Below are positions 51,280-62,691 of a stretch of DNA of 64,000 nucleotides, piece by piece. Source of the DNA: VAZQ01 sp963702695 (GTDB taxonomy: Bacteria; Pseudomonadota; Alphaproteobacteria; Rhizobiales; Xanthobacteraceae); NCBI GenBank assembly GCA_963702695.1, contig CAVPDS010000029.1, forward strand, positions 186,001 to 250,000, read 5' to 3'. Below the pieces are notes generated by a model. The model was not told where the DNA came from and made no database searches. It worked only from the letters and a program-made list of their open reading frames with translations. The position numbers were made by a program, and so were the translations under genes. Numbering within the stretch: the stretch's first letter is position 1; every line of letters begins with the position of its first letter.

Positions 51280-53037
51280 ATGAAATCCGGATCGCTGATC
51301 GGTCTTGCGTCGTTCCTCGCGGCGAGCGCGCTATCGCCTGTTTATGCCGCGGATATGACTTTCGAACGCGCTCTCAATGCCGACCACGAGCCGCAGAACT
51401 GGATTCTGCATCACCAGAACTATCAGGGCCATCGCTTCTCGCGGCTCAAGGAAATCACCACCGACAACGTGAAGAACCTGCACGTCGCGTTCACGGTCGG
51501 CCTCGGCGGCCAGGATGGCGGCGGGCGGCAGGTGACCGGCAACCTGGAAGCGACGCCGCTGGTCGACGACGGCATCATGTACATCTCCGACGGCTGGGGC
51601 GACGTCTATGCGATCGACGTGACGAGCGGCAAGAAGGGCGTGATCAAGTGGAAGTTCGATCCCCAGGTCGTGCGCGCCTGGGCCGGCGACGTTGCCTGCT
51701 GCGGCGTCAACAACCGCGGCGTCGCGTTCTGGAAGGACAAGATCATCTCCGTGTCGCTCGACGGCCGTCTGTTCGCGCTCAATCGTGCGACCGGCGAGAA
51801 GGTCTGGGAACGCAAGGTGGCCGAGCCGGCGCTTGGCGAGACGCTGACGCTGGCGCCGCTCGTGGTCCGCGACGTGGCGATCGTCGGCTCTGCCGGCGGC
51901 GAGTTCGGCATCCGCGGCTTCATCGACGCGACCGATCTCAACACCGGCAAACAGGCGTGGCGCACCTTCACGATTCCGGGCAAGGGCGAGCCCGGCAACG
52001 AGACCTGGAAGGACGGCAAGGACCGCTGGCAGCACGGCGGCGCTTCGATCTGGGTGACCGCGACCTACGACAAGGACACCGACACGATCTATCAGGGCAT
52101 TGGCAATGCCGGCCCCGACTATGATCCGGAATACCGCCCGGGCGACAACAAATGGGCCGCGAGCGTGCTCGCGCTCAACCCGAACGACGGCAAGATCAAG
52201 TGGGGCTTCCAGTACACCCCGAACGATCCGTACGATTACGACGAAATCTCCGAGCACCAGATCATCGACGCCAAGGTCAACGGCGAGGATCGCAAGCTCG
52301 TCGTGCACGGCGCGCGCAACGGCTTCTATTACGTGCTCGACCGCACCAACGGCGCCTTCGTGAGCGGCAAGCAATTCGTCGACGAATTGACTTGGACCAA
52401 GGGGCTCGACCCGAAGACCGGCCTGCCGGTCGAATACGATCCGAACAAGGACGTACAGCCCTACGTCGAAGGCAGCCATGCGACGCGCGCCAAGCCGGTC
52501 GGCACCCGCTGTCCGCAAACTGGCGGCGGCAAGAACTGGGAGCCGGCGGCCTATAACCCGGAGTTGAATCTCATCTACGTTCCGTCGGCGGAGGGCTGCA
52601 GCGAACTCAATCTCGTCGAGCAGAAGGACTTCGTCGACCAGGGCGGCACGGTGAAGCCGCGCGAGCGCTTCGCCGGCGGCGCCAACAAGCGCCTCAAGCA
52701 AGCGACCGGCGGCGTGAAGGCGCTCGATCCTTTGACTGGTGAGATCAAGGCGTCGGCAAAGAGCGACCTGCCGAACTGGTCGGGCGTGCTGGCGACCGCG
52801 GGCAATCTGGTGTTTACGGGGCTGTGGGAGGGCGCGCTCGTCGCCTACGACGCCAAGACGATGCAGGAGGTCTGGCGCTTCGACACCGGCTGCGGCGTGA
52901 TGGCGCCGCCGATCAGCTATTCCGCGGGCGGCAAGCAATACATCGCGGTGGCCGTCGGCCCGCACTGGCTCGGCGTCAGGCCCGAGACGCTGAAACTCGC
53001 CAACGCTTGCTCGATGCTCTACGTGTTCTCATTGTGA
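51280..53037 (+). CDS. PQQ-dependent methanol/ethanol-type dehydrogenase
   Basis: 585 residues with a signal peptide to about PVYAA, and no C-terminal cytochrome domain. The vicinal disulfide C140-C141 (GDVACCGVNN), metal ligand E208 (GGEFGIRG) and catalytic D319 (PYDYDE) are all there, with tryptophan-docking blade sequences. Two residues after D319 comes D321: that extra aspartate is the mark of lanthanide-using XoxF/ExaF/PedH enzymes, so the metal is probably a light lanthanide. It oxidises alcohols in the periplasm and passes electrons to a cytochrome not seen here. No xoxG/xoxJ or pqq genes are in the window. Confidence 0.88.
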   Translation: MKSGSLIGLASFLAASALSPVYAADMTFERALNADHEPQNWILHHQNYQGHRFSRLKEITTDNVKNLHVAFTVGLGGQDGGGRQVTGNLEATPLVDDGIMYISDGWGDVYAIDVTSGKKGVIKWKFDPQVVRAWAGDVACCGVNNRGVAFWKDKIISVSLDGRLFALNRATGEKVWERKVAEPALGETLTLAPLVVRDVAIVGSAGGEFGIRGFIDATDLNTGKQAWRTFTIPGKGEPGNETWKDGKDRWQHGGASIWVTATYDKDTDTIYQGIGNAGPDYDPEYRPGDNKWAASVLALNPNDGKIKWGFQYTPNDPYDYDEISEHQIIDAKVNGEDRKLVVHGARNGFYYVLDRTNGAFVSGKQFVDELTWTKGLDPKTGLPVEYDPNKDVQPYVEGSHATRAKPVGTRCPQTGGGKNWEPAAYNPELNLIYVPSAEGCSELNLVEQKDFVDQGGTVKPRERFAGGANKRLKQATGGVKALDPLTGEIKASAKSDLPNWSGVLATAGNLVFTGLWEGALVAYDAKTMQEVWRFDTGCGVMAPPISYSAGGKQYIAVAVGPHWLGVRPETLKLANACSMLYVFSL

Positions 53038-53105
53038 GTAGAGCGGGCTGAATGGTTCATCTCGTCCCGGGCGCGCCGTCAGCGCGATCCGGGACCCGAT
53101 TTTCA

Positions 53106-53858
53106 TCACTTCGCGTCGTGAAAGATGCAGCCCAGCGTGAAGCGCGCTCCCGAGCGCAGCCGGCTCACGCCGTGGCGCATGGTGACGCGGTAGGTCCCGC
53201 GCGTTCCCTCGACCGGACGGTGATGCACGGGAAAGATCACGCCCTCGCCGCGGCTGAGGGGCACGACCTCGGCGCGTGACTGCATGCGCGGGCGCTGTTC
53301 GACCAGCACGAACTCGCCGCCGGTGAAATCGGCGCCGGGCTGCGAGAGCAGGAACGCGACCTGCAGCGGGAACACATGCTCGCCGTAGAGATCCTGGTGC
53401 AGGCAATTGTAGTCGTCGACGCCATAGCGCAGGAGCAGCGGCGTCGGCTTGGTCTGGCCCGCCTGGTGGCACCGCGCGAGATACGCCGCATGATCGCCGG
53501 GATAACGGACGGCGACCTTCATCGCCGCATTCCAGCGATTGGCGATTCCCGCGAGCGGCGGATAGAGCGCCTCGCGCAGCGCTGCGACGACGGCGGGCAG
53601 TGGATAGCTGAAATATTTGTATTCGCCGCGGCCGAATCCGTGCCGGCTCATGACCACGCGGCTGCGGAAGCGCGCATCGTTGTCATAACACTGCGCAAGC
53701 TCGGTGCATTCGCGCGCGGTCAGCAGCGTGCCGGTGGTGGCGCAGCCGCGTTCGCCAGCCTCCGACGCAATCGCCGACCAATCAAGCGCCGCGATCCGTT
53801 GGGGCAAGTCCACCTCGGCCGCCGCTTGTGGCGCCTTCGCCGGCGCTGCGCGGGTCAT
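53106..53858 (-). CDS. 2-oxoglutarate/Fe(II)-dependent dioxygenase
   Basis: 250 residues. The iron triad is HxD in YNCLHQDLYGEHVFPLQVAF and a late histidine in VIFPVHHRPVEGTRGTYRVT, followed by the arginine that binds 2-oxoglutarate. GGEFVLVEQRPRMQS is a typical prolyl-hydroxylase-like segment. It probably hydroxylates a protein or small molecule in the cytoplasm. It is convergent with the PQQ dehydrogenase gene. Substrate unknown. Confidence 0.8.
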   Translation of the reverse strand: MTRAAPAKAPQAAAEVDLPQRIAALDWSAIASEAGERGCATTGTLLTARECTELAQCYDNDARFRSRVVMSRHGFGRGEYKYFSYPLPAVVAALREALYPPLAGIANRWNAAMKVAVRYPGDHAAYLARCHQAGQTKPTPLLLRYGVDDYNCLHQDLYGEHVFPLQVAFLLSQPGADFTGGEFVLVEQRPRMQSRAEVVPLSRGEGVIFPVHHRPVEGTRGTYRVTMRHGVSRLRSGARFTLGCIFHDAK

Positions 53859-54135
53859 GTCGCAATCCCCATTTCGTTGATGGCGGCGGATGCATTCATC
53901 GCTGTGGCCAAATTTTGTCCGCCGGCCAGGTTCCGCTCATTTGCTCTCATTTCCAAGCAGCGCACGCCACCCGAAATCTGGCAGAGGGCTGCACGTTGTG
54001 ATCTGCGTTCACCGCATTCACGCCTGAGCGCCGCCAACTCTGTCATCTCACGGCTCATCAGTTAACGTTACCTCAGACAAGAGGTCGCGCTGCGGTTCTG
54101 CGTTCTGTAGAGATCACGGCGGAATTGGAGGGAAT

Positions 54136-54516
54136 ATGTCGGATTCGTCGTACTTGTACTCAAGGCGCGAGTCGGACCTCGGCCCCGGCGCGGGCGTTCT
54201 GCCGGCGCGCGTCGTCACAACTGCGCCAGGCGCTCCGCCGGCGCCGACCGATATGCGCCCATCCGCCGCACGGGTATCAGTGCGGCCGACCGCACTCGAC
54301 CACGGCGACATCGCTCAAGCCATCGCCGATATCGAGCAAGCCACTCACGCGCTGCGCCGGGCCGAACCTGGACTCGAAGTCTGGGCCAGCACCACGGGCG
54401 AACAGCGAACGCTGCCGCCTCCGCAATCGGTGTGGTTCGTGATCGGCGTCGTGTGGACGTCGACCATCGCCGTCGTCGGCGGGACAATCTTCATGATCGT
54501 GTCGCTGCTGAGCTAG
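54136..54516 (+). CDS. Small C-terminally anchored membrane protein
   Basis: 126 residues. The first 60 are Pro/Ala-rich and low in structure (PGAGVLPARVVTTAPGAPPA), then an amphipathic stretch DIAQAIADIEQATHALRRAE, and one C-terminal helix (WFVIGVVWTSTIAVVGGTIF, then MIVSLLS). The ATG follows GGAGGGAAT. It stands alone on the plus strand. Function unknown. Confidence 0.6.
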   Translation: MSDSSYLYSRRESDLGPGAGVLPARVVTTAPGAPPAPTDMRPSAARVSVRPTALDHGDIAQAIADIEQATHALRRAEPGLEVWASTTGEQRTLPPPQSVWFVIGVVWTSTIAVVGGTIFMIVSLLS

Positions 54517-54581
54517 CCGCAGGCTGAGGTAGTCATCATCGGAATTGGTATGGTTCATACCAACGGGGTCGGCCTTTTTTC

Positions 54582-54676
54582 CGTCATGCCCGCGCTTGTC
54601 GCGCGCATCCACGTCTAAATCCATCAGTCACACCCAAGACATGGATGGCTGGGACAAATTCGTGCCCGGACCGGCC
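54582..54676. repeat. Dispersed inverted repeat, GTCATGCCCG type
   Basis: GTCATGCCCGCGCTTGTCGC near 54583 and an inverted partner (GGATGGCTGGGACAAATTCG, then TGCCCGG) near 54642-54676 flank an intervening stretch. It lies in the 293-bp gap before the mutase gene, where I see no gene, and a longer mutase frame crosses it without support. Confidence 0.45.
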
Positions 54677-54809
54677 GGAGGCCTGGCCTGGGTGCCCAGC
54701 CATGGCGATGGGGCGAGTCATCGTTCAACGCCCCTGGTATGACTGCCGCGAAGTCCCCGCGAGTGATATCTTAGGCCTGCCTTACCGGCATGCAGCGAAT
54801 AAAGGCGAC

Positions 54810-56963
<2,154 letters not shown>

Positions 56964-57011
56964 TCAGCCGGGATTGCCGAATGGGATGCGCGTGAGCGCT
57001 TGGAGGGCGAC

Positions 57012-57590
57012 ATGGATTTCGACGGTGGGAACGTTACGCGGCGCGGTTTGGCGCACGCGGCGAACGCGTTTGCGCGGCCCGCAGTCGCGGCTCTCGCGGC
57101 GGCGTTGAGCGTGATGCTCGGCGGCTGCTTCCTGTCCGAGCAGGCGAAATTCCCGCTTTCCGGTGGCGCCGCAGCCTTTGGCGAGGGCGGGCGCTATGAC
57201 GTGTTCGAGCATGTGGACGGGGACACCTATAAGCGTCAGGAGACGTTCGTCCTCACGCACCGGCCCGACGGCGCCTATGACTTCTTGAACGAGAAGGGCG
57301 AGACGCTGACGATGCTGCTCTACCCGGTGGCCGCCGGTCTCTTCGTCGGGCAGTCGGCGTCGACGGAGGCCGACAAGTCGGGCTTTACCTATGTGGTGCT
57401 GCGGATCACAGGCAACGAGGCCGTGCTCTACGTGCCGCAATGCGACGACCAGGACAAGGACAAGCTCGCGGCCGCAAAGGTCGAAGTGCACGAGCGGTTC
57501 GAATGCTACATCGACAAAGTCACCGATCCGGCCGCGCTGTTCGCCGCGGTCAAGCTCGGCGACCCAGTCTCGAAGCTGGTGCGACAGTAG
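57012..57590 (+). CDS. Putative lipoprotein
   Basis: 192 residues from ATG 57012, with TTGGAGG upstream. A long basic and hydrophobic leader ends in the lipobox VMLGGC, so the protein is probably a lipid-anchored periplasmic one with mature start CFLSEQAKFPLSGGAAAFGE. The rest looks like beta sandwich (YKRQETFVLTHRPDGAYDFL; LRITGNEAVLYVPQCDDQDK). Three more cysteines (QCDD and ECYI among them) may pair. It lies 48 bp after the mutase gene but without known link. A shared terminator follows. Confidence 0.65.
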   Translation: MDFDGGNVTRRGLAHAANAFARPAVAALAAALSVMLGGCFLSEQAKFPLSGGAAAFGEGGRYDVFEHVDGDTYKRQETFVLTHRPDGAYDFLNEKGETLTMLLYPVAAGLFVGQSASTEADKSGFTYVVLRITGNEAVLYVPQCDDQDKDKLAAAKVEVHERFECYIDKVTDPAALFAAVKLGDPVSKLVRQ

Positions 57591-57616
57591 CCACCGCGAA
57601 TATCGCTGCCTCAAAT

Positions 57617-57647
57617 CAGAAGGGCGGATGAATCATCCGCCCTTCTG
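57617..57647. terminator. Bidirectional terminator between convergent genes
   Basis: A perfect 15-bp inverted repeat CAGAAGGGCGGATGA/TCATCCGCCCTTCTG separated by one base (effective loop of a few more bases). It lies midway between the stops of the lipoprotein and the SGNH hydrolase genes and serves both strands. Confidence 0.75.
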
Positions 57648-57673
57648 GATCAGTTCGAACTTGTCTCTCCCGC

Positions 57674-59836
57674 CTATCGCGCCGCATTCTCCACCACGGC
57701 GCGCTCGTCGACGATCGCGCGGACGTGGCGCACCACGTGGTCGGCGACGATCGCGTGCGCTTCTGCGGTCGGGTGGATGGCGCCGCTGTAGAGTCCCGCA
57801 TAGGCCGGCTGCAGGATGTCGAAGATGGAGATGCCCTCGCGGTGGGTGTTGGCCGCGAGGAATGCGTCGTTCGGCGTGCGGAACAGGCGGTAATGGTGCG
57901 CGTAAGGCGTGACCGCTGCAGGCGAGTAGGGCCGGAATTCTTCGCCGTCAGAGGTCTGGCGCGGCATCCGCATGTTCACGCCGTCGGCGAGCGCACGCTT
58001 GGGATCGCGCGCGCACATTCCGCGCTTGGCGAACTCGGGAAGGTGGTCCGTGATCAGCGTGAAGCCGGTGCCGGCGCCGGTCGCGAGCGCCGGGCAGCTA
58101 TGCCCCTTGGTGCTGCTGATGCATTCGAGGCGGCCGAGGAAGCCCTTCAGGAAGTCCGCGGTCTCCGCGAGCCGCTGGCGGCTTAGCTTCAGCCCGGGAT
58201 GCACGTCGAGGCCGAGCGTCGGCTGCGAGCCGCACAGCGCGCCGGTCTCGTCGAACTGGATCGGTTCATAGGAGGTCTGCAAGACCCGGCTTGGCGCAAT
58301 GCCGAACCCGTCGGTCAGCGCGTCCTTGAGCGCCTTCATCCGCTGGTCGAGCACGTTGAGATAGACGCGCGAGACATCCGGGCTGAAGCGGATCGAACTG
58401 CCGACCCAGCGGGCAATCGGCGCGAAGTCGCCGGCGCTCTCGGTCATGGCATAGGCGACGAGGCCGCCGAAACCCACGTCGTTGCCGCCGATCGACAGGA
58501 GGACGACATCGATCGGCCGCTTGCGCTGCTGCGGCGGACACCAGACCTTGCTGATCTTCTGCACCGCGATCGAGGTGCCGCCGGTCGCGTAGAGCGGCAG
58601 TGTATAGGTCGCCGCCTGCGTGCGCGGGCCGCGGCAGATCAGCTCGGCGAGCTGGTCAAGCTGCGGACGCACCTTGGCGCCGCCGGCTTCGCTGAAGCCC
58701 TCGCGCGCGTCCATGTCGAGGAACAAGCCTTCGGCGATGGCGGCGCCCGAGCAGTTGAAGCTTGCGAACGTCACCGAGCGGTGCCGGTTCTCGAGCGCCA
58801 TTTCGATGCCGACGCGGAACGGATAGCCGTACTGCGAGCGGTGGCAATCGCGCGACAGCCAGTGGGCGGCGGCCTTGTCGAATGCTTGCTGGAAGTCGGC
58901 CGATGACTGCTTGTAGAAGTGGCCGCTGGCTTCATCTTCCATATAGCGGCGCGGCAGCACCTTCGGATTGATCTGGTCGTCGCTGGAGGCGAGGCCGAAT
59001 TGCGTCGTCGCCTTGCCCGGCTCAACGCCACGAAAGGCCATCTCATCGCGCTGCAGCGAGGGGTCGTAGACCATCTGACGGCTCGGACTGAAGGTGACCG
59101 GCCGGTCGGGATTGCTCTCGCCCGAGCCGAACGAGTCGCCCATCGCCACGATGAAGAGGTCTTCCACCACGACCTCGGGATCGCTCAGCGTGCGGCCGTC
59201 GGGGAGCTTGACGCTCACCGAGACGCCGGAATTGGCTTGGATCTGCGAATACGGCACGCGTGCGATGGTGAGCTTGTTCTTGCACGCGAGCTTCCTGGTC
59301 TCAACCTTGCCACCGGCCTTGCGCGGCTGCCACGACCAGAGGCAATCACCGGCGGCGCCATCGAGCTTGTCCGGCGCGATGGCGATCTGCACCGTATGGG
59401 CCTCGGGCAGGACGTAATCTTCCTTGGCCGAGCCCCATGAATATTTGCGCTCGCACATGATCGAGTAGCGGCGCGGATGGCCGTCGCTCTCGTAGCAGGT
59501 CTCCGGCAGCGTGCGCGCCGCCCAGCCGAGCCGGGATTCCGGCCAGCGCTTGCCGGCGGTCGCGAGGCATTTGTCGGGCGAGGATTGATCCTTGCAGTCG
59601 GGATCGTTGAGCCGGCGCTCGGTCCGCCAGATGATGTCGGCCGGCAGCGGGCTCGCGGGATCGCCGCGCACCGCGTTGAACGCGGCCTCGTGCATGGCGA
59701 ATGAGCGGGTCGGCTTGAAGAACCGGAACGGGTTCTCGACCTGCCAGACCAGATCGGCGGCCGCAGCCATACCCGTCCCGAAGCACACAAAAAAAGAGGC
59801 GGCGCAAACGGCCGTCGCGAGCGCAGGTCGACGCAT
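57674..59836 (-). CDS. Large secreted SGNH/GDSL hydrolase
   Basis: 720 residues from ATG 59836 (GTG 59851 is an alternative; GGAGGGGGAA precedes the ATG). Signal peptide ends near GMAAAA. A long N-terminal domain of about 220 residues (TWRHT-like beta part; FNAVRGDPASPLPADIIWRT) precedes the catalytic fold. The SGNH blocks are present: FIVAMGDSFGSGESNPDRP with the nucleophile Ser (about 250), VVLLSIGGNDVGFGGLVAYA, and the late His in SGAIHPTAEAHA. It is an esterase or lipase for an unknown substrate, acting outside the cytoplasm. Length is about twice that of simple GDSL enzymes. Confidence 0.8.
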   Translation of the reverse strand: MRRPALATAVCAASFFVCFGTGMAAAADLVWQVENPFRFFKPTRSFAMHEAAFNAVRGDPASPLPADIIWRTERRLNDPDCKDQSSPDKCLATAGKRWPESRLGWAARTLPETCYESDGHPRRYSIMCERKYSWGSAKEDYVLPEAHTVQIAIAPDKLDGAAGDCLWSWQPRKAGGKVETRKLACKNKLTIARVPYSQIQANSGVSVSVKLPDGRTLSDPEVVVEDLFIVAMGDSFGSGESNPDRPVTFSPSRQMVYDPSLQRDEMAFRGVEPGKATTQFGLASSDDQINPKVLPRRYMEDEASGHFYKQSSADFQQAFDKAAAHWLSRDCHRSQYGYPFRVGIEMALENRHRSVTFASFNCSGAAIAEGLFLDMDAREGFSEAGGAKVRPQLDQLAELICRGPRTQAATYTLPLYATGGTSIAVQKISKVWCPPQQRKRPIDVVLLSIGGNDVGFGGLVAYAMTESAGDFAPIARWVGSSIRFSPDVSRVYLNVLDQRMKALKDALTDGFGIAPSRVLQTSYEPIQFDETGALCGSQPTLGLDVHPGLKLSRQRLAETADFLKGFLGRLECISSTKGHSCPALATGAGTGFTLITDHLPEFAKRGMCARDPKRALADGVNMRMPRQTSDGEEFRPYSPAAVTPYAHHYRLFRTPNDAFLAANTHREGISIFDILQPAYAGLYSGAIHPTAEAHAIVADHVVRHVRAIVDERAVVENAAR

Positions 59837-60239
59837 GTCTTCCCCCTCCACCGCCCATCCACCAAATCCATAATACCCGGATTGGGTGGCGCGGGGCGAT
59901 CAAAATCCAGGACATTGTTAACTAAACTAAGGCGGATAATGGCGCGGCGTTATCATTCTGACTTCATTGTGGAAGTATGGGCATGGGGGTCTGCAAACGC
60001 CGGTCTGGCCGGGCCTGCGCGAACGCCTCGGCAACCTGTCCTTGCGATGCGGACGGGTTCGGGCGGGAACGGGCCGCCATCGCCGCCGTTAACATCGGGG
60101 GCTGCCGTTGACATCCGAAAGGACGTGCACCATCGACGACGACCGCCGAAGACCATCGGCGCGGCGTGTTTCCTTCGACCCCGATTCGAAAGCGATGGCC
60201 CGGCCGCCCCCCTGCGGCGATGGAGGCCGGCGGGGGCGG
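59837..60239. other. 403-bp intergenic region, no convincing gene
   Basis: An AT-richer part near 59915-59985 (TTGTTAACTAAACTAAGGCG) is the likely promoter for the leftward SGNH gene. The rest is GC rich with Pro/Arg-type accidental frames, for example 59882-60298 on the plus strand, which has no family-like features. The small mutase subunit ends at 60240. I see no terminator stem with a U run. Confidence 0.4.
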
Positions 60240-62093
60240 TTACGCCTGACGCGCGGCTTCCTGCAGGAGCCCCAGCGCATCGCAGGCGGGGTGGATGAGC
60301 GTCGCGATTCCGGTGCGCGCGTCGAATGGTGATCGTTCCGGCGGCGCCACCAGATAAAGATGCCGCGCGCCGGCGTTGTGCAGGGCCGCCACCCAAGCCG
60401 CAGCGTCACGCGCATAGGCAGCGTCCGAGCCGCAGAGACAGGCGAGGGGAGACGCGACTGCCTGGAAGGCGGCGACCATGTCCGCCTGGCTTGCAAAACC
60501 GTCGTTCGACATCGCCTCGATGCCGCCGGCCTCGAACAAATTCTTGGCGAACGTCGCGCGCGGCGTGAACTCGGCCATGGTCCCGAGGTTGGCGAGAAAG
60601 ATTTTCGGCCGCGATCCGGTTTGCGCGAGCTTGCGGTCGGAGGCGTCGCGCAATTGCTCAAACGGTTCGGCAAGGCGGAACGATTGCAGCGGCGGAAACG
60701 CGATCACCGGCGGGGGAGCGGACGCACTCAGCGGCGTAACGTCGAGAACGGATACCGGCGCCTCGTTGAGGTCAGGAAATTCGCTGGTGCCGGTGATCGC
60801 ATCGCTGCGCCGCGCGATGGCGGCCTCGCGCTCGGCACGCACGGCAGCGATCTTGTCCTGGATCATTCCGCGTTCGAGCGCGGCTGCGGCGCCGCCGGCG
60901 CGTTCAATCTCCTGGAACAGCGTCCACGCAGCGCCGGCGAGTTTTTCGGTCAGGTCTTCGAACGCCCCCGAACCTGCGGCCGGGTCGGCGACCTTTGCCA
61001 AGTTTGATTCTTCGATCAGGATGAGCTGCGTGTTGCGCGCGACCCGCCGCGCGGCGCGGTCGGGAAGCCCGAGCGGCAACGTAAACGGCAGCACCGTGAT
61101 CGCGTCCGCGCCGCCAATTCCGGCGGCGAAGGCCGCGATCGTCGCGCGCAAAATGTTCACGTGCGGCGCGCGCCGCGTCATCATCCGCCACGCGGTTTCG
61201 GCGGCGACGAACGCGGGCGCCGGCGTGAGCGCGCAGGCGTCCTCCACGCGTGCCCATAGTTTTCGCAGCGCGCGAAATTTCGCGATGGTGAGGAATTGCT
61301 CGGCATCGGCCGCGAGCCGGAAGAACAGCATGCGCCGCGCTCGGTCAAGCAAAACACCCTGCGCCTCCAACGCGCGCAGATATTCGGTGGCGACCGCGAG
61401 CACAAAACCAAGCTCCTGCGCCTCCGAGCCGCCGGCTGCATGAACGATACGGCCGTCCGCGGCCAGGAGGCGTTCCGCAAATCCTTGCGCCGCCAAGCCC
61501 GCGACGTGCCTTGCCATCGGCGGCGCCAGCTCCTTCCACGGCAATGGCAGGCCGCCGGCGTGCGCCGCCGCGCCCAGCGGGCCAAAGCCGAAGCGGATAT
61601 TCACCGTCGCCGGATCGATGCCGCGGCGTTTGATCACCGCGGCGAGCGCAAGCGGTGCATTCCTGGTCTGCGGGCCGAGATCGAATTCGATCGCGATGCC
61701 GGCATCGAGCGCAACGCCATCAAGCACCTGCTCGATCGCATCGGCCGCCAGGCCAAAGCCGTGTGCCCCGACCGAACCCGCGCAGACAAGAACGAGCCCG
61801 GTCGCACCGTTCGCGAGTTCGTGCCGGGCTTCGGCGTTCGCGGCCGTCGGATCGGGATGATCGATGCGCTGCATCATCGACCAGGGTACCCCCGGCGTGC
61901 GCCCTGCGATCGGCTGCGCATCCGCGCGGCGCTCGGGCAGCGGGTTGATCGCGAGCCCATTGTAGGACCGCGTGCCAAGTTTCTCCTCGAACGGCGCACC
62001 CTTCAGCATGCGTTCGACCAGCGCCCGCCACTGCGCGCGCGTCGCCGCCGGAAATTCGGCGGCTAGCGAGAGATCGTCGGAAGCATCGCTCAT
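60240..62093 (-). CDS. mutA: Methylmalonyl-CoA mutase, small subunit
   Basis: 617 residues from ATG 62093 (MSDASDDLSLAAEFPAATRA). The barrel part carries GTRSYNGLAINPLPERRADA and GRTPGVPWSMMQRIDHPDPT, homologous to the large subunit. In the C-terminal domain the DxHxxG motif is absent (ANLGTMAEFTPRATFAKNLF in its place), as is normal for the non-catalytic subunit that does not bind cobalamin. It would form a heterodimer with the product at 54810-56963. The longer frame to 62129 is not needed. Confidence 0.88.
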   Translation of the reverse strand: MSDASDDLSLAAEFPAATRAQWRALVERMLKGAPFEEKLGTRSYNGLAINPLPERRADAQPIAGRTPGVPWSMMQRIDHPDPTAANAEARHELANGATGLVLVCAGSVGAHGFGLAADAIEQVLDGVALDAGIAIEFDLGPQTRNAPLALAAVIKRRGIDPATVNIRFGFGPLGAAAHAGGLPLPWKELAPPMARHVAGLAAQGFAERLLAADGRIVHAAGGSEAQELGFVLAVATEYLRALEAQGVLLDRARRMLFFRLAADAEQFLTIAKFRALRKLWARVEDACALTPAPAFVAAETAWRMMTRRAPHVNILRATIAAFAAGIGGADAITVLPFTLPLGLPDRAARRVARNTQLILIEESNLAKVADPAAGSGAFEDLTEKLAGAAWTLFQEIERAGGAAAALERGMIQDKIAAVRAEREAAIARRSDAITGTSEFPDLNEAPVSVLDVTPLSASAPPPVIAFPPLQSFRLAEPFEQLRDASDRKLAQTGSRPKIFLANLGTMAEFTPRATFAKNLFEAGGIEAMSNDGFASQADMVAAFQAVASPLACLCGSDAAYARDAAAWVAALHNAGARHLYLVAPPERSPFDARTGIATLIHPACDALGLLQEAARQA

Positions 62094-62138
62094 CGCGGCC
62101 AAATTGCCATGGCGCCGCTGCCAGGCCAATCGCTGTAT

Positions 62139-62651
62139 TCATGAGCAGGTCGCGCGCGGTGGCAGCTTTTCGATGCCCTCGGTATCGATCTTGGCCAGCG
62201 CGTCGCGCACGCGCACGCCGCGGATCATCCGCTCCGGCGCGATCTCGGCGAGCGGCACCAGCACGAACGCACGCTCGAACATCCGCGGGTGCGGCAGCGT
62301 GAGGTCGGCGTCGTCGAGAACGATGTCATCATAGGCGAGGATGTCGATGTCGAGCGGACGCGGGCCCCAGCGTCGCTCCCTCGTTCGGTCGCGGCCGAAG
62401 GCACGCTCGACTGTCTGCGCATGCATGAGCAGCGCGTGCGGCGTTAGCTCGGTCGCGACCGCGAGGCAGAGATTGACGAACGGCGGCTGGTCTTCGACGC
62501 CCCAAGGCGGGGTGCGGTAATCGGATGAACGCGCCAGCAGCCGCACGGCTTGGCCGTCGCAGAACATCGCGACCGCGCGCTCGAGCGTCGCGCGCACTTC
62601 GCCGAGGTTGCCGCCGAAGGCGACGAGAGCATTTTCAGGAAAATTGGACAC
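62139..62651 (-). CDS. folK: 6-hydroxymethyl-7,8-dihydropterin pyrophosphokinase
   Basis: 170 residues, typical for FolK. VAFGGNLGEVRATLERAVAM starts the fold and RRWGPRPLDIDILAYDDIVL is the HPPK signature that binds ATP and magnesium; LPHPRMFERAFVLVPLAEIA completes it. It transfers pyrophosphate to hydroxymethyl-dihydropterin in folate synthesis. It is the last of the folP-folB-folK genes, 40 bp after folB on the minus strand. Confidence 0.92.
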   Translation of the reverse strand: MSNFPENALVAFGGNLGEVRATLERAVAMFCDGQAVRLLARSSDYRTPPWGVEDQPPFVNLCLAVATELTPHALLMHAQTVERAFGRDRTRERRWGPRPLDIDILAYDDIVLDDADLTLPHPRMFERAFVLVPLAEIAPERMIRGVRVRDALAKIDTEGIEKLPPRATCS

Positions 62652-62691
62652 CGGCTTTCCGTACGAAAATGCGACCGCTCAAAATAAAGCT

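Noticed and set aside
53855..54058. A 67-codon minus-strand frame ending with an ATGA overlap at the dioxygenase start
   Set aside because: The overlap is suggestive and there is a weak GAGG upstream, but the sequence has no recognisable feature and odd composition; evidence is too thin for a gene call.
59882..60298. A 138-codon plus-strand frame in the 403-bp gap
   Set aside because: It runs into the 3' end of the small mutase subunit gene, has no good ribosome-binding site and gives a Pro/Arg-rich product typical of accidental frames.
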